45,449 nucleotides of DNA from an uncultured Spirochaetaceae bacterium (lineage in GTDB: Bacteria; Spirochaetota; Spirochaetia; Sphaerochaetales; Sphaerochaetaceae). The stretch covers positions 1-45,449 of the forward strand of contig CALXYL010000018.1 in the NCBI GenBank assembly GCA_944392985.1. The letters run 5' to 3'. The first letter of the stretch is position 1. The number at the start of each line of letters is the position of its first letter. Positions 1 to 8,064 of the stretch are shown here, in pieces. Under the pieces are notes generated by a model. The model did not search any database. It was not told where the DNA came from and was given only the letters and a program-made list of their open reading frames with translations. The translations under genes and the position numbers were made by a program.

Positions 1-71
1 TCCTGAGCAGATTCGAACTGCTGACCTTCCGCTTAGGAGGCGGACGCTCTATCCAGCTGAGCTACAGGATC
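1..71 (-). tRNA. tRNA-Arg (anticodon CCU), 3' end cut by window edge
   Basis: Read on the minus strand, a cloverleaf is visible: acceptor strand GATCCTG, TA, D arm GCTC/GAGC, anticodon stem TCCGC/GCGGA enclosing loop CTCCTAA (anticodon CCT), a 5-nt variable loop, and T arm AGCAG-TTCGAAT-CTGCT. The 3' acceptor strand begins CAGGA and runs off the window at base 1, so the last two paired bases and the discriminator are missing. Anticodon CCU reads AGG arginine codons. Confidence 0.93.
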
Positions 72-246
72 ACGCTACGTATGTAACAGCGCTACACTAC
101 ATTTTTTCCGGCATAAAATCAAGGGGATGGACAAGAATGCTCGTGCTGTTGAGCTTCAGCTATGGTTTTCCTTCTGATAATTCCATACAGCATCAGGATA
201 AATGAAAGCAGTCAGGAAAATGATGCTTCATAACGGTGTTTGTCTG

Positions 247-275
247 TTGTATGTTTATGCAATTTGCTGTATATA
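247..275 (+). promoter_or_regulatory. Candidate promoter of the liv operon
   Basis: The -35-like TTGTAT (247-252) and -10-like TATATA (270-275) are separated by exactly 17 bp. They lie about 40 bp upstream of the livK start, which has its own AGGAGGT ribosome site at 305-311. The rest of 72-317 holds no gene or RNA that I can recognise. Assigned by eye from consensus and spacing. Confidence 0.5.
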
Positions 276-317
276 GTATGTAAACTTTTTCCTTGTTCAC
301 TATCAGGAGGTGGAATC

Positions 318-1496
318 ATGAGAAAAGCCATAGCTTTCCTGCTTGTAGCTTTCGTCTGTCTCGCCGGCGTGATGGCGGGTGGTGCCGGGGAGTCCGATAC
401 CTATAAGATCGGGTTCATCGGTCCTCTCACCGGAGACAATGCAAATTATGGAATCAGGTGCTCCAACGCGGCTCGTCTTGCAATTGATGAGATCAACGCT
501 GAGGGCGGTATCAACGGCAAGATGCTCACTCTGATCGCGGAGGACAGTGAAGGTACTGTTGACAGGGCGCTTTCATCATATGAGAAGCTCGCATATACAG
601 ACAATGTCGTCGCTATCATCGGGCCGGTTTTCACATCTCCAGCTCTTGCTGTCGCACAGCGCTGCCAGGAGGACGGCATCGTGATGATCTCTCCATCAGC
701 TACCCACAAGGATGTCACAGCACAGCCTGCTACGAATCCTGATGGACTTAACTATGTATTCCGCACTGTTCCTTCCGATGCGCTTCAGTCAGAGGTTGCA
801 GGACATTACTTCTATGAGGTTCTGGGCTACAGGAAGCTCGCTTCCCTCTATGCCATGAATGATTACAGCCAGGGACTGGCAGTCGGAATGAAGGAGACTT
901 TTGAGGCACTTGGCGGCGAGGTTGTCGCGGAGGAGACCTGCATGGTCGGTGACAAGGACTTCAGGACACAGCTTACGAATATCAGGGAAGCCGGTCCGGA
1001 AGCTGTATATATCCCGAACTACACAGTCGAGGACGCGCTCATCCTTGAGCAGGCTTCACAGCTTGGTGTCAATGTTCCGTTCCTCTCCAGCGACGGATTC
1101 TCCGATCCGGAGATCTACAACCTTGCGCCTGACTTCACCGATGGTGTTGTCTATGTCGGACCGGCACAGGCTGAAGCATCAACGGTCCTTGCTGATTTCC
1201 AGGCTGCGTATGCTGCTGCGTACAATGGTGATAGCCCGGATTCATTCGCTACGAACAGCTATGACGCGACATACATTCTTCGCGATGCGATCGAGAGGGC
1301 AGGCTCGGATGACAGGACTGCTATCCGCAATGAGGTTGCAGCTACCGATGACTTCCAGGGCGCGAACGGCATCATGAACTTCGCAGCAAACGGCGATCTT
1401 GTTGCCAGCCAGGGTGTTTATGATGTAGAAGGAACGACACCTGTCTATGTCGGATCATTCCAGGTAGTCGATGGTCACATCGTGCAGGTTGACTGA
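318..1496 (+). CDS. livK: Branched-chain amino acid (LIV-type) ABC transporter substrate-binding protein
   Basis: 392 residues. This is the periplasmic type-I binding protein that captures the substrate for the LivHMGF importer. The start at 318 is set by AGGAGGT at 305-311. Residues 1-20 form a signal peptide ending in VMA, so signal peptidase I cleavage would leave GGAGE at the mature N-terminus; there is no lipobox Cys at that point. The mature part opens with YKIGFIGPLTG and continues with AARLAIDEINAEGG, the usual start of peripheral binding protein family 6 (Leu/Ile/Val-binding). Later strand and helix blocks such as VVAIIGPVFTSPALAVA and a C-terminal YDATYILRDAIERAG also fit. It is the first gene of livKHMGF and is separated from livH by a strong hairpin. 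Substrate could equally be another amino acid, an amide or urea; the sequence does not decide this. Confidence 0.9.
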   Translation: MRKAIAFLLVAFVCLAGVMAGGAGESDTYKIGFIGPLTGDNANYGIRCSNAARLAIDEINAEGGINGKMLTLIAEDSEGTVDRALSSYEKLAYTDNVVAIIGPVFTSPALAVAQRCQEDGIVMISPSATHKDVTAQPATNPDGLNYVFRTVPSDALQSEVAGHYFYEVLGYRKLASLYAMNDYSQGLAVGMKETFEALGGEVVAEETCMVGDKDFRTQLTNIREAGPEAVYIPNYTVEDALILEQASQLGVNVPFLSSDGFSDPEIYNLAPDFTDGVVYVGPAQAEASTVLADFQAAYAAAYNGDSPDSFATNSYDATYILRDAIERAGSDDRTAIRNEVAATDDFQGANGIMNFAANGDLVASQGVYDVEGTTPVYVGSFQVVDGHIVQVD

Positions 1497-1517
1497 TCCA
1501 GAATGATGCAGCGGATA

Positions 1518-1548
1518 CTGTCGGAAAGCCGAGGCTTTCCGGCAGTTT
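1518..1548 (+). terminator. Hairpin between livK and livH (partial terminator or mRNA-stabilising stem)
   Basis: A 12-bp stem, CTGTCGGAAAGC (1518-1529) pairing with GCTTTCCGGCAG (1534-1545) with one G-T wobble, encloses a CGAG loop and is followed by only TTT. The position just after the binding-protein gene is typical for a stem that gives more livK mRNA than permease mRNA. The short T tail suggests leaky termination or a 3'-end stabiliser rather than a full stop. Confidence 0.65.
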
Positions 1549-1578
1549 GCTGTCAGAGCCTTTCCACTGGAGGATGGT

Positions 1579-2505
1579 GTGGGTACATTAACGCTTTATA
1601 TGCAGTACATCGTGAACGGTCTGACGCTTGGCTCGATCTATTCCCTGATCGCGCTGGGTTATACGATGGTGTACGGCATCCTCAAATTCATCAATTTCGC
1701 CCATGGCGATATCCTTATGGTCGGTGCCTTCATCGGGCTTCTGATCTACAATGGCCTTACAGGAGGCGAGGCTGCTGATCCCGGTGCATGGACGCTTCTT
1801 TCGTTCTTCATCGCGATGATTGCCTCCATGGCCTTCTGCGCCTTGCTTGGCATGGTGATCGAGCGCGTTGCGTATAAGCCTTTAAGGAACGCAAACAGGC
1901 TTGCTCCTCTCCTTTCTGCCATCGGCGTATCCTTCATACTCTCAAATGGAGCTGCATGGATCTTCGGCACGCAGTCACGCCGCTTCCCATACCCGTTTGA
2001 GAATGAGCCGATACATATTGGATCCATCACGGTAACTCCGCATCAGATAGTCATAGTCGTCGTTTCCGTCGTGATGATGTTCCTGCTTACATTCTTCGTA
2101 AACAGGACCAGGATGGGCAAGGCGATGCGCGCCGCTTCCCTTGATCAGGCGACAAGCCAGCTCATGGGCATCAACGTAAACCGCGTCATCTCGCTTACAT
2201 TCGCAATCGGAAGCGCCCTCGCCGCTGTCGGAGGGATCCTTGCTTCATTTGATTTCCGCGTTTACCCATCCATGGGTACGATGACCGGCCTCAAGGCATT
2301 TGTCGCGGCTGTCATCGGAGGGATCGGGAATATCCAGGGCGCTATGCTTGGCGGAGTGCTTCTTGGCATACTTGAGGCAGTCGGAGCGCCACTGCTGCAT
2401 ATACCGAACGGAATGAAGGACACGGTAGCCTTCGCCGTTCTCATCGTGGTCCTCCTGGTCAAGCCGGAAGGAATACTCGGAAAGAACGAGAGGGAGAAGG
2501 TCTGA
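1579..2505 (+). CDS. livH: LIV-type ABC transporter permease LivH
   Basis: 308 residues, inner-membrane permease. The GTG start at 1579 follows GGAGG at 1569-1573. The N-terminal YIVNGLTLGSIYSLIALGYT and the following MVYGILKFINFAHGDILMVGAF are characteristic of the LivH family (BPD_transp_2 fold). Multiple hydrophobic segments alternate with short loops. The C-terminal half contains AVIGGIGNIQGAMLGGVLLG, the usual cytoplasmic loop that contacts the ATPases. It is usual length for LivH. It forms a heterodimeric channel with LivM, which starts one base after its stop codon, and is powered by LivG/LivF. Confidence 0.93.
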   Translation: MGTLTLYMQYIVNGLTLGSIYSLIALGYTMVYGILKFINFAHGDILMVGAFIGLLIYNGLTGGEAADPGAWTLLSFFIAMIASMAFCALLGMVIERVAYKPLRNANRLAPLLSAIGVSFILSNGAAWIFGTQSRRFPYPFENEPIHIGSITVTPHQIVIVVVSVVMMFLLTFFVNRTRMGKAMRAASLDQATSQLMGINVNRVISLTFAIGSALAAVGGILASFDFRVYPSMGTMTGLKAFVAAVIGGIGNIQGAMLGGVLLGILEAVGAPLLHIPNGMKDTVAFAVLIVVLLVKPEGILGKNEREKV

Positions 2506-2506
2506 T

Positions 2507-3445
2507 ATGCTTAATTTCTTCCAGCTCATCCTTATATATGCGGGCATATATGCCCTGATGGCGATAGGTCAGAACTGCATCACAGGATACACAGGGATGC
2601 TTTCGCTCTGCCATGCGGGATTCTTATGCATCGGCAGCTATGCGACGGCTATCATGTGCAAGACCTTCGGTTTCTCATTCTGGCTTTCGCTTCCTGTCGC
2701 TGCTATTGCCTCCGGCCTTGTCGGCCTTCTCATAGGAATCCCGACGCTCAGGCTCAAAGGGGACTATCTCTGCATCGCGACGCTTGGACTAGGGGAGATC
2801 ATCAGGAATGTGGCGACCAATCTCAATCCTGTCGGATACAACAGCGTTCCCCGCGCCAATCTCTTCGGCTATGAGTTCGCTTCGCGCAACAAGCTCTCGT
2901 TCATCATCCTCATCTGGGCGTTTGTGCTTGTATTCTACATCCTTTTCCAGCAGCTTGCGCACAGCCGTCTTGGACGCGCAATGATTGCTGTCAGGGAGGA
3001 TGAGGTCGCAGCCCAGTCGAACGGAATCAACGTGACGAAATACAAGATCAGCTCATTCGTGCTCGGTGCTGCTGTCGGCGGAATCGCTGGATGCCTCCAG
3101 ACTGCCTACACTCTTACGGTCCAGCCTGGATCATTCACATTCATGGTTTCCGTCATGGTTCTCTGCACTGTCGTTCTTGGTGGCATGGGCAATGGCAAGG
3201 CTGTAATCCTCGGTGCATTCATCATCCAGTTCATCTCCTATTTCCCGCAGCTGACTGGATTGACAAATATCATTCCGGCACAGGCAAAGCAGATCATCTA
3301 CGGCCTGCTCCTCATCGTCATGATGCTCTGGAGGCCGCAGGGGCTTCTTGGCCGCGATAAGTTCCGCTATGGTGACCCACGTACGAGAAAGGAGAGGCTG
3401 GTGTCCTTCTTCGTACGTGGCAAGGCGAAGGGAGGAAGGGCATGA
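2507..3445 (+). CDS. livM: LIV-type ABC transporter permease LivM
   Basis: 312 residues. Second inner-membrane permease of the transporter, without the long N-terminal extension found in enterobacterial LivM. Family blocks seen are NCITGYTGMLSLCHAGFLCIG near the N-terminus (the LivM counterpart of LivH FAHGD) and VVLGGMGNGKAVILGAFII near the C-terminus. The ATG at 2507 begins one base after the livH stop. Its own TGA overlaps the livG start (ATGA at 3442-3445), so translation of livG is probably coupled to it. The tail after the last membrane segment is basic and cytoplasmic. Confidence 0.93.
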   Translation: MLNFFQLILIYAGIYALMAIGQNCITGYTGMLSLCHAGFLCIGSYATAIMCKTFGFSFWLSLPVAAIASGLVGLLIGIPTLRLKGDYLCIATLGLGEIIRNVATNLNPVGYNSVPRANLFGYEFASRNKLSFIILIWAFVLVFYILFQQLAHSRLGRAMIAVREDEVAAQSNGINVTKYKISSFVLGAAVGGIAGCLQTAYTLTVQPGSFTFMVSVMVLCTVVLGGMGNGKAVILGAFIIQFISYFPQLTGLTNIIPAQAKQIIYGLLLIVMMLWRPQGLLGRDKFRYGDPRTRKERLVSFFVRGKAKGGRA

Positions 3446-4224
3446 GAATCCTTGAAACCGAGCATCTGACAAGGGAATTCGGAGGTGTCATTGCTGTCAA
3501 TGATGTTGATTTCCATGTGGAAAAAGGGCTTGTAACAGGTCTTATCGGTCCCAACGGTGCTGGCAAAACCACGCTTTTCAACCAGATTACCGGTCTGGAC
3601 AAGCCCACAAGCGGCAGCATCATCTTCGATGGAAAGGATATCACTGGTCTCCCTGCATGGAAGATAAGCCGGCTTGGAATCGCGAGAACATTCCAGAACA
3701 TCAGGCTCTACAAGGAGCTTACGGTCGTCGAGAACGTCATGATGGGCCTGCACTTCCGCGTGGGACAGGATCCGTTCCACCATCGCTTCACCCAGGCATT
3801 GAAGAGCTATCTGTTCGCCTCAAAGGAGAACAGGGAGGTCTATCGCCATGCCATGGAGTGGCTTGATTTCTTCGAGCTTGGCGAACATGCACAGGATTTT
3901 GCCGGCAGCCTGCCATATGGCAAGCAGCGTGAGCTGGAGATAGCGAGAGCGCTTGCCTCCGAACCCAAGCTCCTGTTCCTCGATGAACCTGCCGCAGGAA
4001 TGAACCCTGCTGAGACGGCGCATCTGATGGACGTCGTCAGGAAGATAAGATCCCTTGGCGTCACAGTCGTATTGATCGAGCATGATATGAAGCTCGTTAT
4101 GAATATCTGCGATAATATCACGGTGCTGAACTTCGGCATGAAGATCGCAGAGGGCACACCGAATGAGATCAAGCATGACAAGGATGTCATAGAAGCCTAT
4201 CTTGGAAGGGAAGAGGAGGAGTGA
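3442..4224 (+). CDS. livG: LIV-type ABC transporter ATP-binding protein LivG
   Basis: 260 residues, cytoplasmic ATPase. Walker A GPNGAGKTT is at about residues 37-45. The ABC signature is the variant LPYGKQRELEIARAL, followed by Walker B LLFLDEPAAGMNP and the switch histidine in VVLIEHDM. The GMNP after Walker B and the C-terminal VIEAYLG tail are typical of the LivG/BraF subgroup. The start overlaps the livM stop by 4 bp (ATGA). Partners are LivF (next gene) and the LivH/LivM channel. Confidence 0.94.
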   Translation: MRILETEHLTREFGGVIAVNDVDFHVEKGLVTGLIGPNGAGKTTLFNQITGLDKPTSGSIIFDGKDITGLPAWKISRLGIARTFQNIRLYKELTVVENVMMGLHFRVGQDPFHHRFTQALKSYLFASKENREVYRHAMEWLDFFELGEHAQDFAGSLPYGKQRELEIARALASEPKLLFLDEPAAGMNPAETAHLMDVVRKIRSLGVTVVLIEHDMKLVMNICDNITVLNFGMKIAEGTPNEIKHDKDVIEAYLGREEEE

Positions 4225-4225
4225 G

Positions 4226-4957
4226 ATGTCGGAGATACTGAAGATTGATGGGATATCCGTATCATATGGCAGCATCCGTGCGCTCTCCGATGTCTCCATG
4301 AGCGTCTCTGAGGGTGATATCGTTTCCCTCATCGGTGCCAATGGCGCAGGAAAGTCGACGCTGCTCAATGCGATTGTCGGCCTTGTCCCGCTGAAGGAAG
4401 GATCGATCTCATTTGCCGGTGAGACCATCTGCCAGACAAAGCACCATGGGCTGTCGACGGATCTGATCGCAAGGCGGGGTATAGCACTTGTTCCCGAGGG
4501 ACGCCATGTCTTTGCTGATATGACTGTCGAGGAGAATCTCGATATGGGCGCGTTCATGGTGAAGGATCAGAACGTCATAGATAAACGCAAGGACGAGATG
4601 TATGATTTCTTCCCGATCCTCGGAGCAAGGAGGAAGCAGAAGACACGCTCTCTTTCCGGCGGAGAACAGCAGATGATGGCGATTGCACGCGCTCTGATGT
4701 CCTCCCCCCGGCTTCTTCTTCTGGATGAGCCTGGACTAGGGCTTGCGCCTCTCATCGTCCAGGATATCTTCAGCAAGATAAGGATCATAAATGAGGAGAA
4801 CAAGGTCACCGTATTCCTCGTTGAGCAGAACGCACGCCTTGCGCTCAGGACATCAAGCTATGGCTATGTGCTTGAGAACGGGCGCATCGTGCTTGAGGAT
4901 AAAGGTGAGAATCTCCTGAAAAACGAGAGAGTGCAGAAAGCGTATCTTGGTGCGTGA
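4226..4957 (+). CDS. livF: LIV-type ABC transporter ATP-binding protein LivF
   Basis: 243 residues. The reading frame extends upstream to 4202, but the ATG at 4226 is preferred because it follows GAGGAGGA (4213-4220) and gives the family N-terminus MSEILKIDGISVSYG. Walker A is GANGAGKST, the signature LSGGEQQMMAIARAL, and Walker B LLLLDEPGLGLAP, with the H-loop position occupied by Gln in VFLVEQNA, as is normal in LivF. It completes livKHMGF. The next gene starts 17 bp after its stop in the same orientation. Confidence 0.93.
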   Translation: MSEILKIDGISVSYGSIRALSDVSMSVSEGDIVSLIGANGAGKSTLLNAIVGLVPLKEGSISFAGETICQTKHHGLSTDLIARRGIALVPEGRHVFADMTVEENLDMGAFMVKDQNVIDKRKDEMYDFFPILGARRKQKTRSLSGGEQQMMAIARALMSSPRLLLLDEPGLGLAPLIVQDIFSKIRIINEENKVTVFLVEQNARLALRTSSYGYVLENGRIVLEDKGENLLKNERVQKAYLGA

Positions 4958-4974
4958 TTGAGGAGCGGGGTGAC

Positions 4975-6930
4975 ATGCTCTTTTCTGCATGTTATGATTC
5001 CCATATGCCAAAGGAAATCTGGTTCGGGAATTTCTATGAGCCCGCCTATTCTGATTGCGGGTATATCGACAGGGCGCTTGAGACTGCCAGGGAAGCTGGC
5101 TTTGATGCGATTCTCCTCGATTCAAAGGCGTGGGAGGATTTCCGCACCCGCTTTGAAGGAGGGGAGCGGAGCCAGTACGTCAGCACTCAGGAATATATGA
5201 TGAAGAGGATCAGGGAGCTTGGAATGGAGTATTCCTTCCTGGCTCTCTATCTATGTGGCGACAACCTCTATCCTGAGATCCGCACAAGCCCTCCGATCCT
5301 TGGCTCTGCTGTGACAGGAAGGGATGGCAAAGCAGTCCGCTGGTACAGATACTGGAGCCCTGAAGCGCATGAGGCGATGGAGAGGCATGTTGCCGGTCTT
5401 GTAAGGACATATGGCGGTGGCGGAATGTCGCATAGGCTCTGCTCAATGTGGGATCCGATTGTTGCGCCCTCCTTCGATGATGACGGAAGGCAGCGCTTCC
5501 TTTCGTTTCTTCTGAGGAAATACGGCAGTATGGAGGCCCTTTTCGAACGCTTTGGCACCTGTGATCCCCTGCTTGATGATATCTTCGCTTCCAGCAGGCC
5601 TGAGGATTCTGCAGACTGCCGTGAATGGCAGGTGGAGGAGGCGGGGCTGTATTTCCGTGAGATGCAGAGGCGCCTTGTGGGGCTTGAGCTTGTGCCGATG
5701 ATCGCGCAGTGGGGATTCTTCCTGACATTCGATGGTTCCCGCCTTCCAGAAGTGGGGCTTGCCGATCTCTGGGATACGGCTGTGCGAGGCATCGATTTGC
5801 TCGCAATAAGGCCATATGTCTCAAGCATCAACTTCATCTCAGTGCCTGTCACTCCCGACGGGGAGGCGGATTGCTATGTTACAGCGTACCATCACCGGTT
5901 CATGGCATCGGTCAATCACGGAAGGTCATTCATCGGAGGGCTCTTCCTAGGACGCTTCCTCTATGGTGATGTCTACAGCAGCGTGACTCCGATGGAGGCG
6001 ATTGCCAGCGTTGCGGCATCCGGTGCGTCCGGTTACAGGGCATATGGTATCAATGGCCTTGATGATGGTGGGATGTTCGACAGGATGGGAACGGCCTTCC
6101 TTGGCAGCGTGAAGGAGGGGAATGAGCTTTTTGACAGTGTGCTTTCATCGCTCGGTGGAAGAAAGGAAGCAAGCATCGCCATACTCTATCCGACAGCGAT
6201 GGCTCTTTCGGAAGCATATACTGTCGAAGGCAATAAGAGAAGGCGTCTTGACAGCCTTGGATGGCTGCGTCTCATCCTTGATCATGGCCTCGATCCTTCC
6301 GTGATCGATTGCCGCGATCTTTCCGCATTCCATCCTTCACTGCTGATCGCTCCTGCTGACAGCCTTTATGATGGGCGTTTCGACGATGCGGTCTCCTCCT
6401 TTGTCCAGGAGGGTGGGACACTGATCATCTCATCCTCCAATTCGATGGGGCGGGCTTTCGGATTTGCCCTTGATCCCCATGAGGGAAGGACTCTGATGAT
6501 GGATGAGAAGGCGATTCTCAGCGGAAGCGGCTTCACTGTAAGCGGTGGCACTCCTGTGCTTTTCTATGGTGATGGCAAGCCTGCTGCTGCAGAGTGCCTG
6601 TACGGAAGGGGCCGTGCTGTGCAGCTGGGCTTTGACTACGGCGCGGAGTATGCCTCTGCCACCATCCCGCATGTGCCTAGGTCCGAGAGGAACAGCGGCA
6701 TATTCCCGATACCGCTTCTGAAAAGGCAGTTCATCTCGCGTTACACAGGAGGTGATACCTCAATGCGGGGAATGGAGATCGCCGCGTTTGAAAACGGCTT
6801 CCTTGTCATCAATCACAGCCCATATAAAAGAACCGTTGACTTGGCTGGAAGGTTATGCGATGTGCTGCCGCATTCAGCTTCCGCTGTTCCCTTTGAGGGC
6901 AGTCCAGAGATCCATGACACAGAGCCCTGA
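4975..6930 (+). CDS. GH42-like TIM-barrel protein, putative glycoside hydrolase of unknown specificity
   Basis: 651 residues, no signal peptide, so likely cytoplasmic. ATG 4975 is chosen because AGGAG lies at 4961-4965; GTG 4954 (overlapping the livF stop) and ATG 5005 are alternatives. The architecture resembles GH42 beta-galactosidases: an N-terminal barrel opening with EIWFGNFYEPAYS, a helical block FLLRKYGSMEALFERFG similar to the GH42 'YGTLDALNxAWGT' region, then a Rossmann-like region at about 400-530 (ASIAILYPTAMALSEAY, LILDHGLDPSVIDCRDL, GGTLIISSSNSMG) like the GH42 trimerisation domain, and a small beta C-terminus. I could not assign the two catalytic glutamates with confidence. It is cotranscribed with livKHMGF, an unusual partner. 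Its 3' end overlaps the convergent gene at 6874 by 57 bp. Confidence 0.6.
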   Translation: MLFSACYDSHMPKEIWFGNFYEPAYSDCGYIDRALETAREAGFDAILLDSKAWEDFRTRFEGGERSQYVSTQEYMMKRIRELGMEYSFLALYLCGDNLYPEIRTSPPILGSAVTGRDGKAVRWYRYWSPEAHEAMERHVAGLVRTYGGGGMSHRLCSMWDPIVAPSFDDDGRQRFLSFLLRKYGSMEALFERFGTCDPLLDDIFASSRPEDSADCREWQVEEAGLYFREMQRRLVGLELVPMIAQWGFFLTFDGSRLPEVGLADLWDTAVRGIDLLAIRPYVSSINFISVPVTPDGEADCYVTAYHHRFMASVNHGRSFIGGLFLGRFLYGDVYSSVTPMEAIASVAASGASGYRAYGINGLDDGGMFDRMGTAFLGSVKEGNELFDSVLSSLGGRKEASIAILYPTAMALSEAYTVEGNKRRRLDSLGWLRLILDHGLDPSVIDCRDLSAFHPSLLIAPADSLYDGRFDDAVSSFVQEGGTLIISSSNSMGRAFGFALDPHEGRTLMMDEKAILSGSGFTVSGGTPVLFYGDGKPAAAECLYGRGRAVQLGFDYGAEYASATIPHVPRSERNSGIFPIPLLKRQFISRYTGGDTSMRGMEIAAFENGFLVINHSPYKRTVDLAGRLCDVLPHSASAVPFEGSPEIHDTEP

Positions 6931-7920
6931 TCTGAACTCCTCCTCGCTGATATCCTCCTCGGAACGGAAGAACACGCTCTTCTCGGCAGAGGGACGCACT
7001 GATATCAGATTGTCAGAGAAGCTGCCGTGATGGATGGAGGAGAGTGCTGTGAGGAACGCAGGATGGGAGGCCGTGAGCCTTACCATGAATGATCTCGGGG
7101 CTGTTTTCCTTGCGCTGAAGGCTATCTGGGGATCCTGCATCTCAGTCCTTTCGGGGCTTTCAAGCAGCAGGGAACGTTCGCGCAGGATATCCTTCGTTGC
7201 CATCTTCACATATAGGAATGCCTTGCTGCGGTTGACTCTAGATAGAGGATATTCCGCCACAAGCACGGAACTGCCGGGATCGGCGGCTGCAGAGTATTCC
7301 CTTGTTTCCTTCTTGCCTCCGCCGAAATCCCTGATCTTCAGGGAGAATTCCGCCTCGATCCTTTCATCTGTATCATTGATGAAGTAGATCGAGGCCTTGT
7401 CCTTGCCAAGCGCTATCATAGGGGCGACGGGGGAGAAGAAGGAACGGGCTGCATAATGGAGGAGCTTCCAGCGTCCGTCGCAGTCAAGCGAGGAATGGGA
7501 GCTGTCACAGCCATTGATCAGCGAGGGCAGAAGAAGGCCATGCTGTCCGCTTGCGCGTGCTTCCGTATTGGCGTGGAGGGCGGCAAGTGCGCTTTTCAGC
7601 TGCGATAGATATGCTTTCCTGCTGTTTCCTTCAGAGTGTTCCCGGCATCGCATCAAAGGGGGAATGACAGTCCTCTTTATCCCCAGGGATTCGGCAATCT
7701 CTGCTGTTATTATGCTAAGTCCTGCAACCCTGGCGGCTTCAAGCACGCGGCTGCTGCATCCGCTGCTTTCAAGGCAGAGTGTGTTCATGTTCGCCTCTAC
7801 GGCGCTTTTGACGGCTCTTTCCATCAAGCCGTCATCCTCTCCGCTCCAGCTGAGAACCGCTCCTTTTATATAAGGCGTGCCGTTTGCCTCGGTCTGCTCG
7901 CCATTCCAGATGATGTTCAT
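6874..7920 (-). CDS. Shortened beta-mannosidase-like (GH2) protein lacking the catalytic segment
   Basis: 348 residues against 800-900 for GH2 beta-mannosidases. The ATG at 7920 has GGGAGGCGG just upstream, so it is apparently translated from here. Residues 13-50 (GTPYIKGAVLSW, then AVKSAVEANMNTLCL) match the start of the GH2 barrel ('...AVEANMNMLRVWGGG'). Residues 128-163 (LLLPSLINGCDSSH, then GRWKLLHYAARSFFSPV) match the end of the barrel ('WQLND.WP..SWSSIDYxGRWKALHYxAKRFFAPV'). Residues 175-315 form the C-terminal Ig-like domain with its diagnostic FSDN (301-304). Missing are the N-terminal sugar-binding and Ig domains and the barrel middle that carries the acid/base and nucleophile glutamates. 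There is no frameshift, so it may be a diverged non-enzymatic relative rather than a fresh pseudogene. Confidence 0.65.
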   Translation of the reverse strand: MNIIWNGEQTEANGTPYIKGAVLSWSGEDDGLMERAVKSAVEANMNTLCLESSGCSSRVLEAARVAGLSIITAEIAESLGIKRTVIPPLMRCREHSEGNSRKAYLSQLKSALAALHANTEARASGQHGLLLPSLINGCDSSHSSLDCDGRWKLLHYAARSFFSPVAPMIALGKDKASIYFINDTDERIEAEFSLKIRDFGGGKKETREYSAAADPGSSVLVAEYPLSRVNRSKAFLYVKMATKDILRERSLLLESPERTEMQDPQIAFSARKTAPRSFMVRLTASHPAFLTALSSIHHGSFSDNLISVRPSAEKSVFFRSEEDISEEEFRSGLCVMDLWTALKGNSGS

Positions 7921-7985
7921 TCCGCCTCCCTTTCCGATGATTATACCATAGCATCGGAAATATGAGTGAAATCGACATACATGTG

Positions 7986-8014
7986 TTGGAATTGATGCGA
8001 GTTTCGCCTAAGAT
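7986..8014 (+). promoter_or_regulatory. Candidate promoter of the CBS-ACT/Smr operon
   Basis: TTGGAA (7986-7991), a 17-bp spacer, and TAAGAT (8009-8014). It lies about 50 bp upstream of the ATG at 8065, which has its own GGAGG site. Assigned by eye. Confidence 0.45.
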
Positions 8015-8064
8015 TCTTTCAAATCAGTCCTTATCGGGGTATTATCTGCATAGGAGGCACTGGA

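Noticed and set aside
7034-7387. Plus-strand open frames opposite the mannosidase-like gene as separate genes
   Set aside because: They have no ribosome site and no recognisable protein motifs, and the minus strand carries clear GH2 similarity across the same region.
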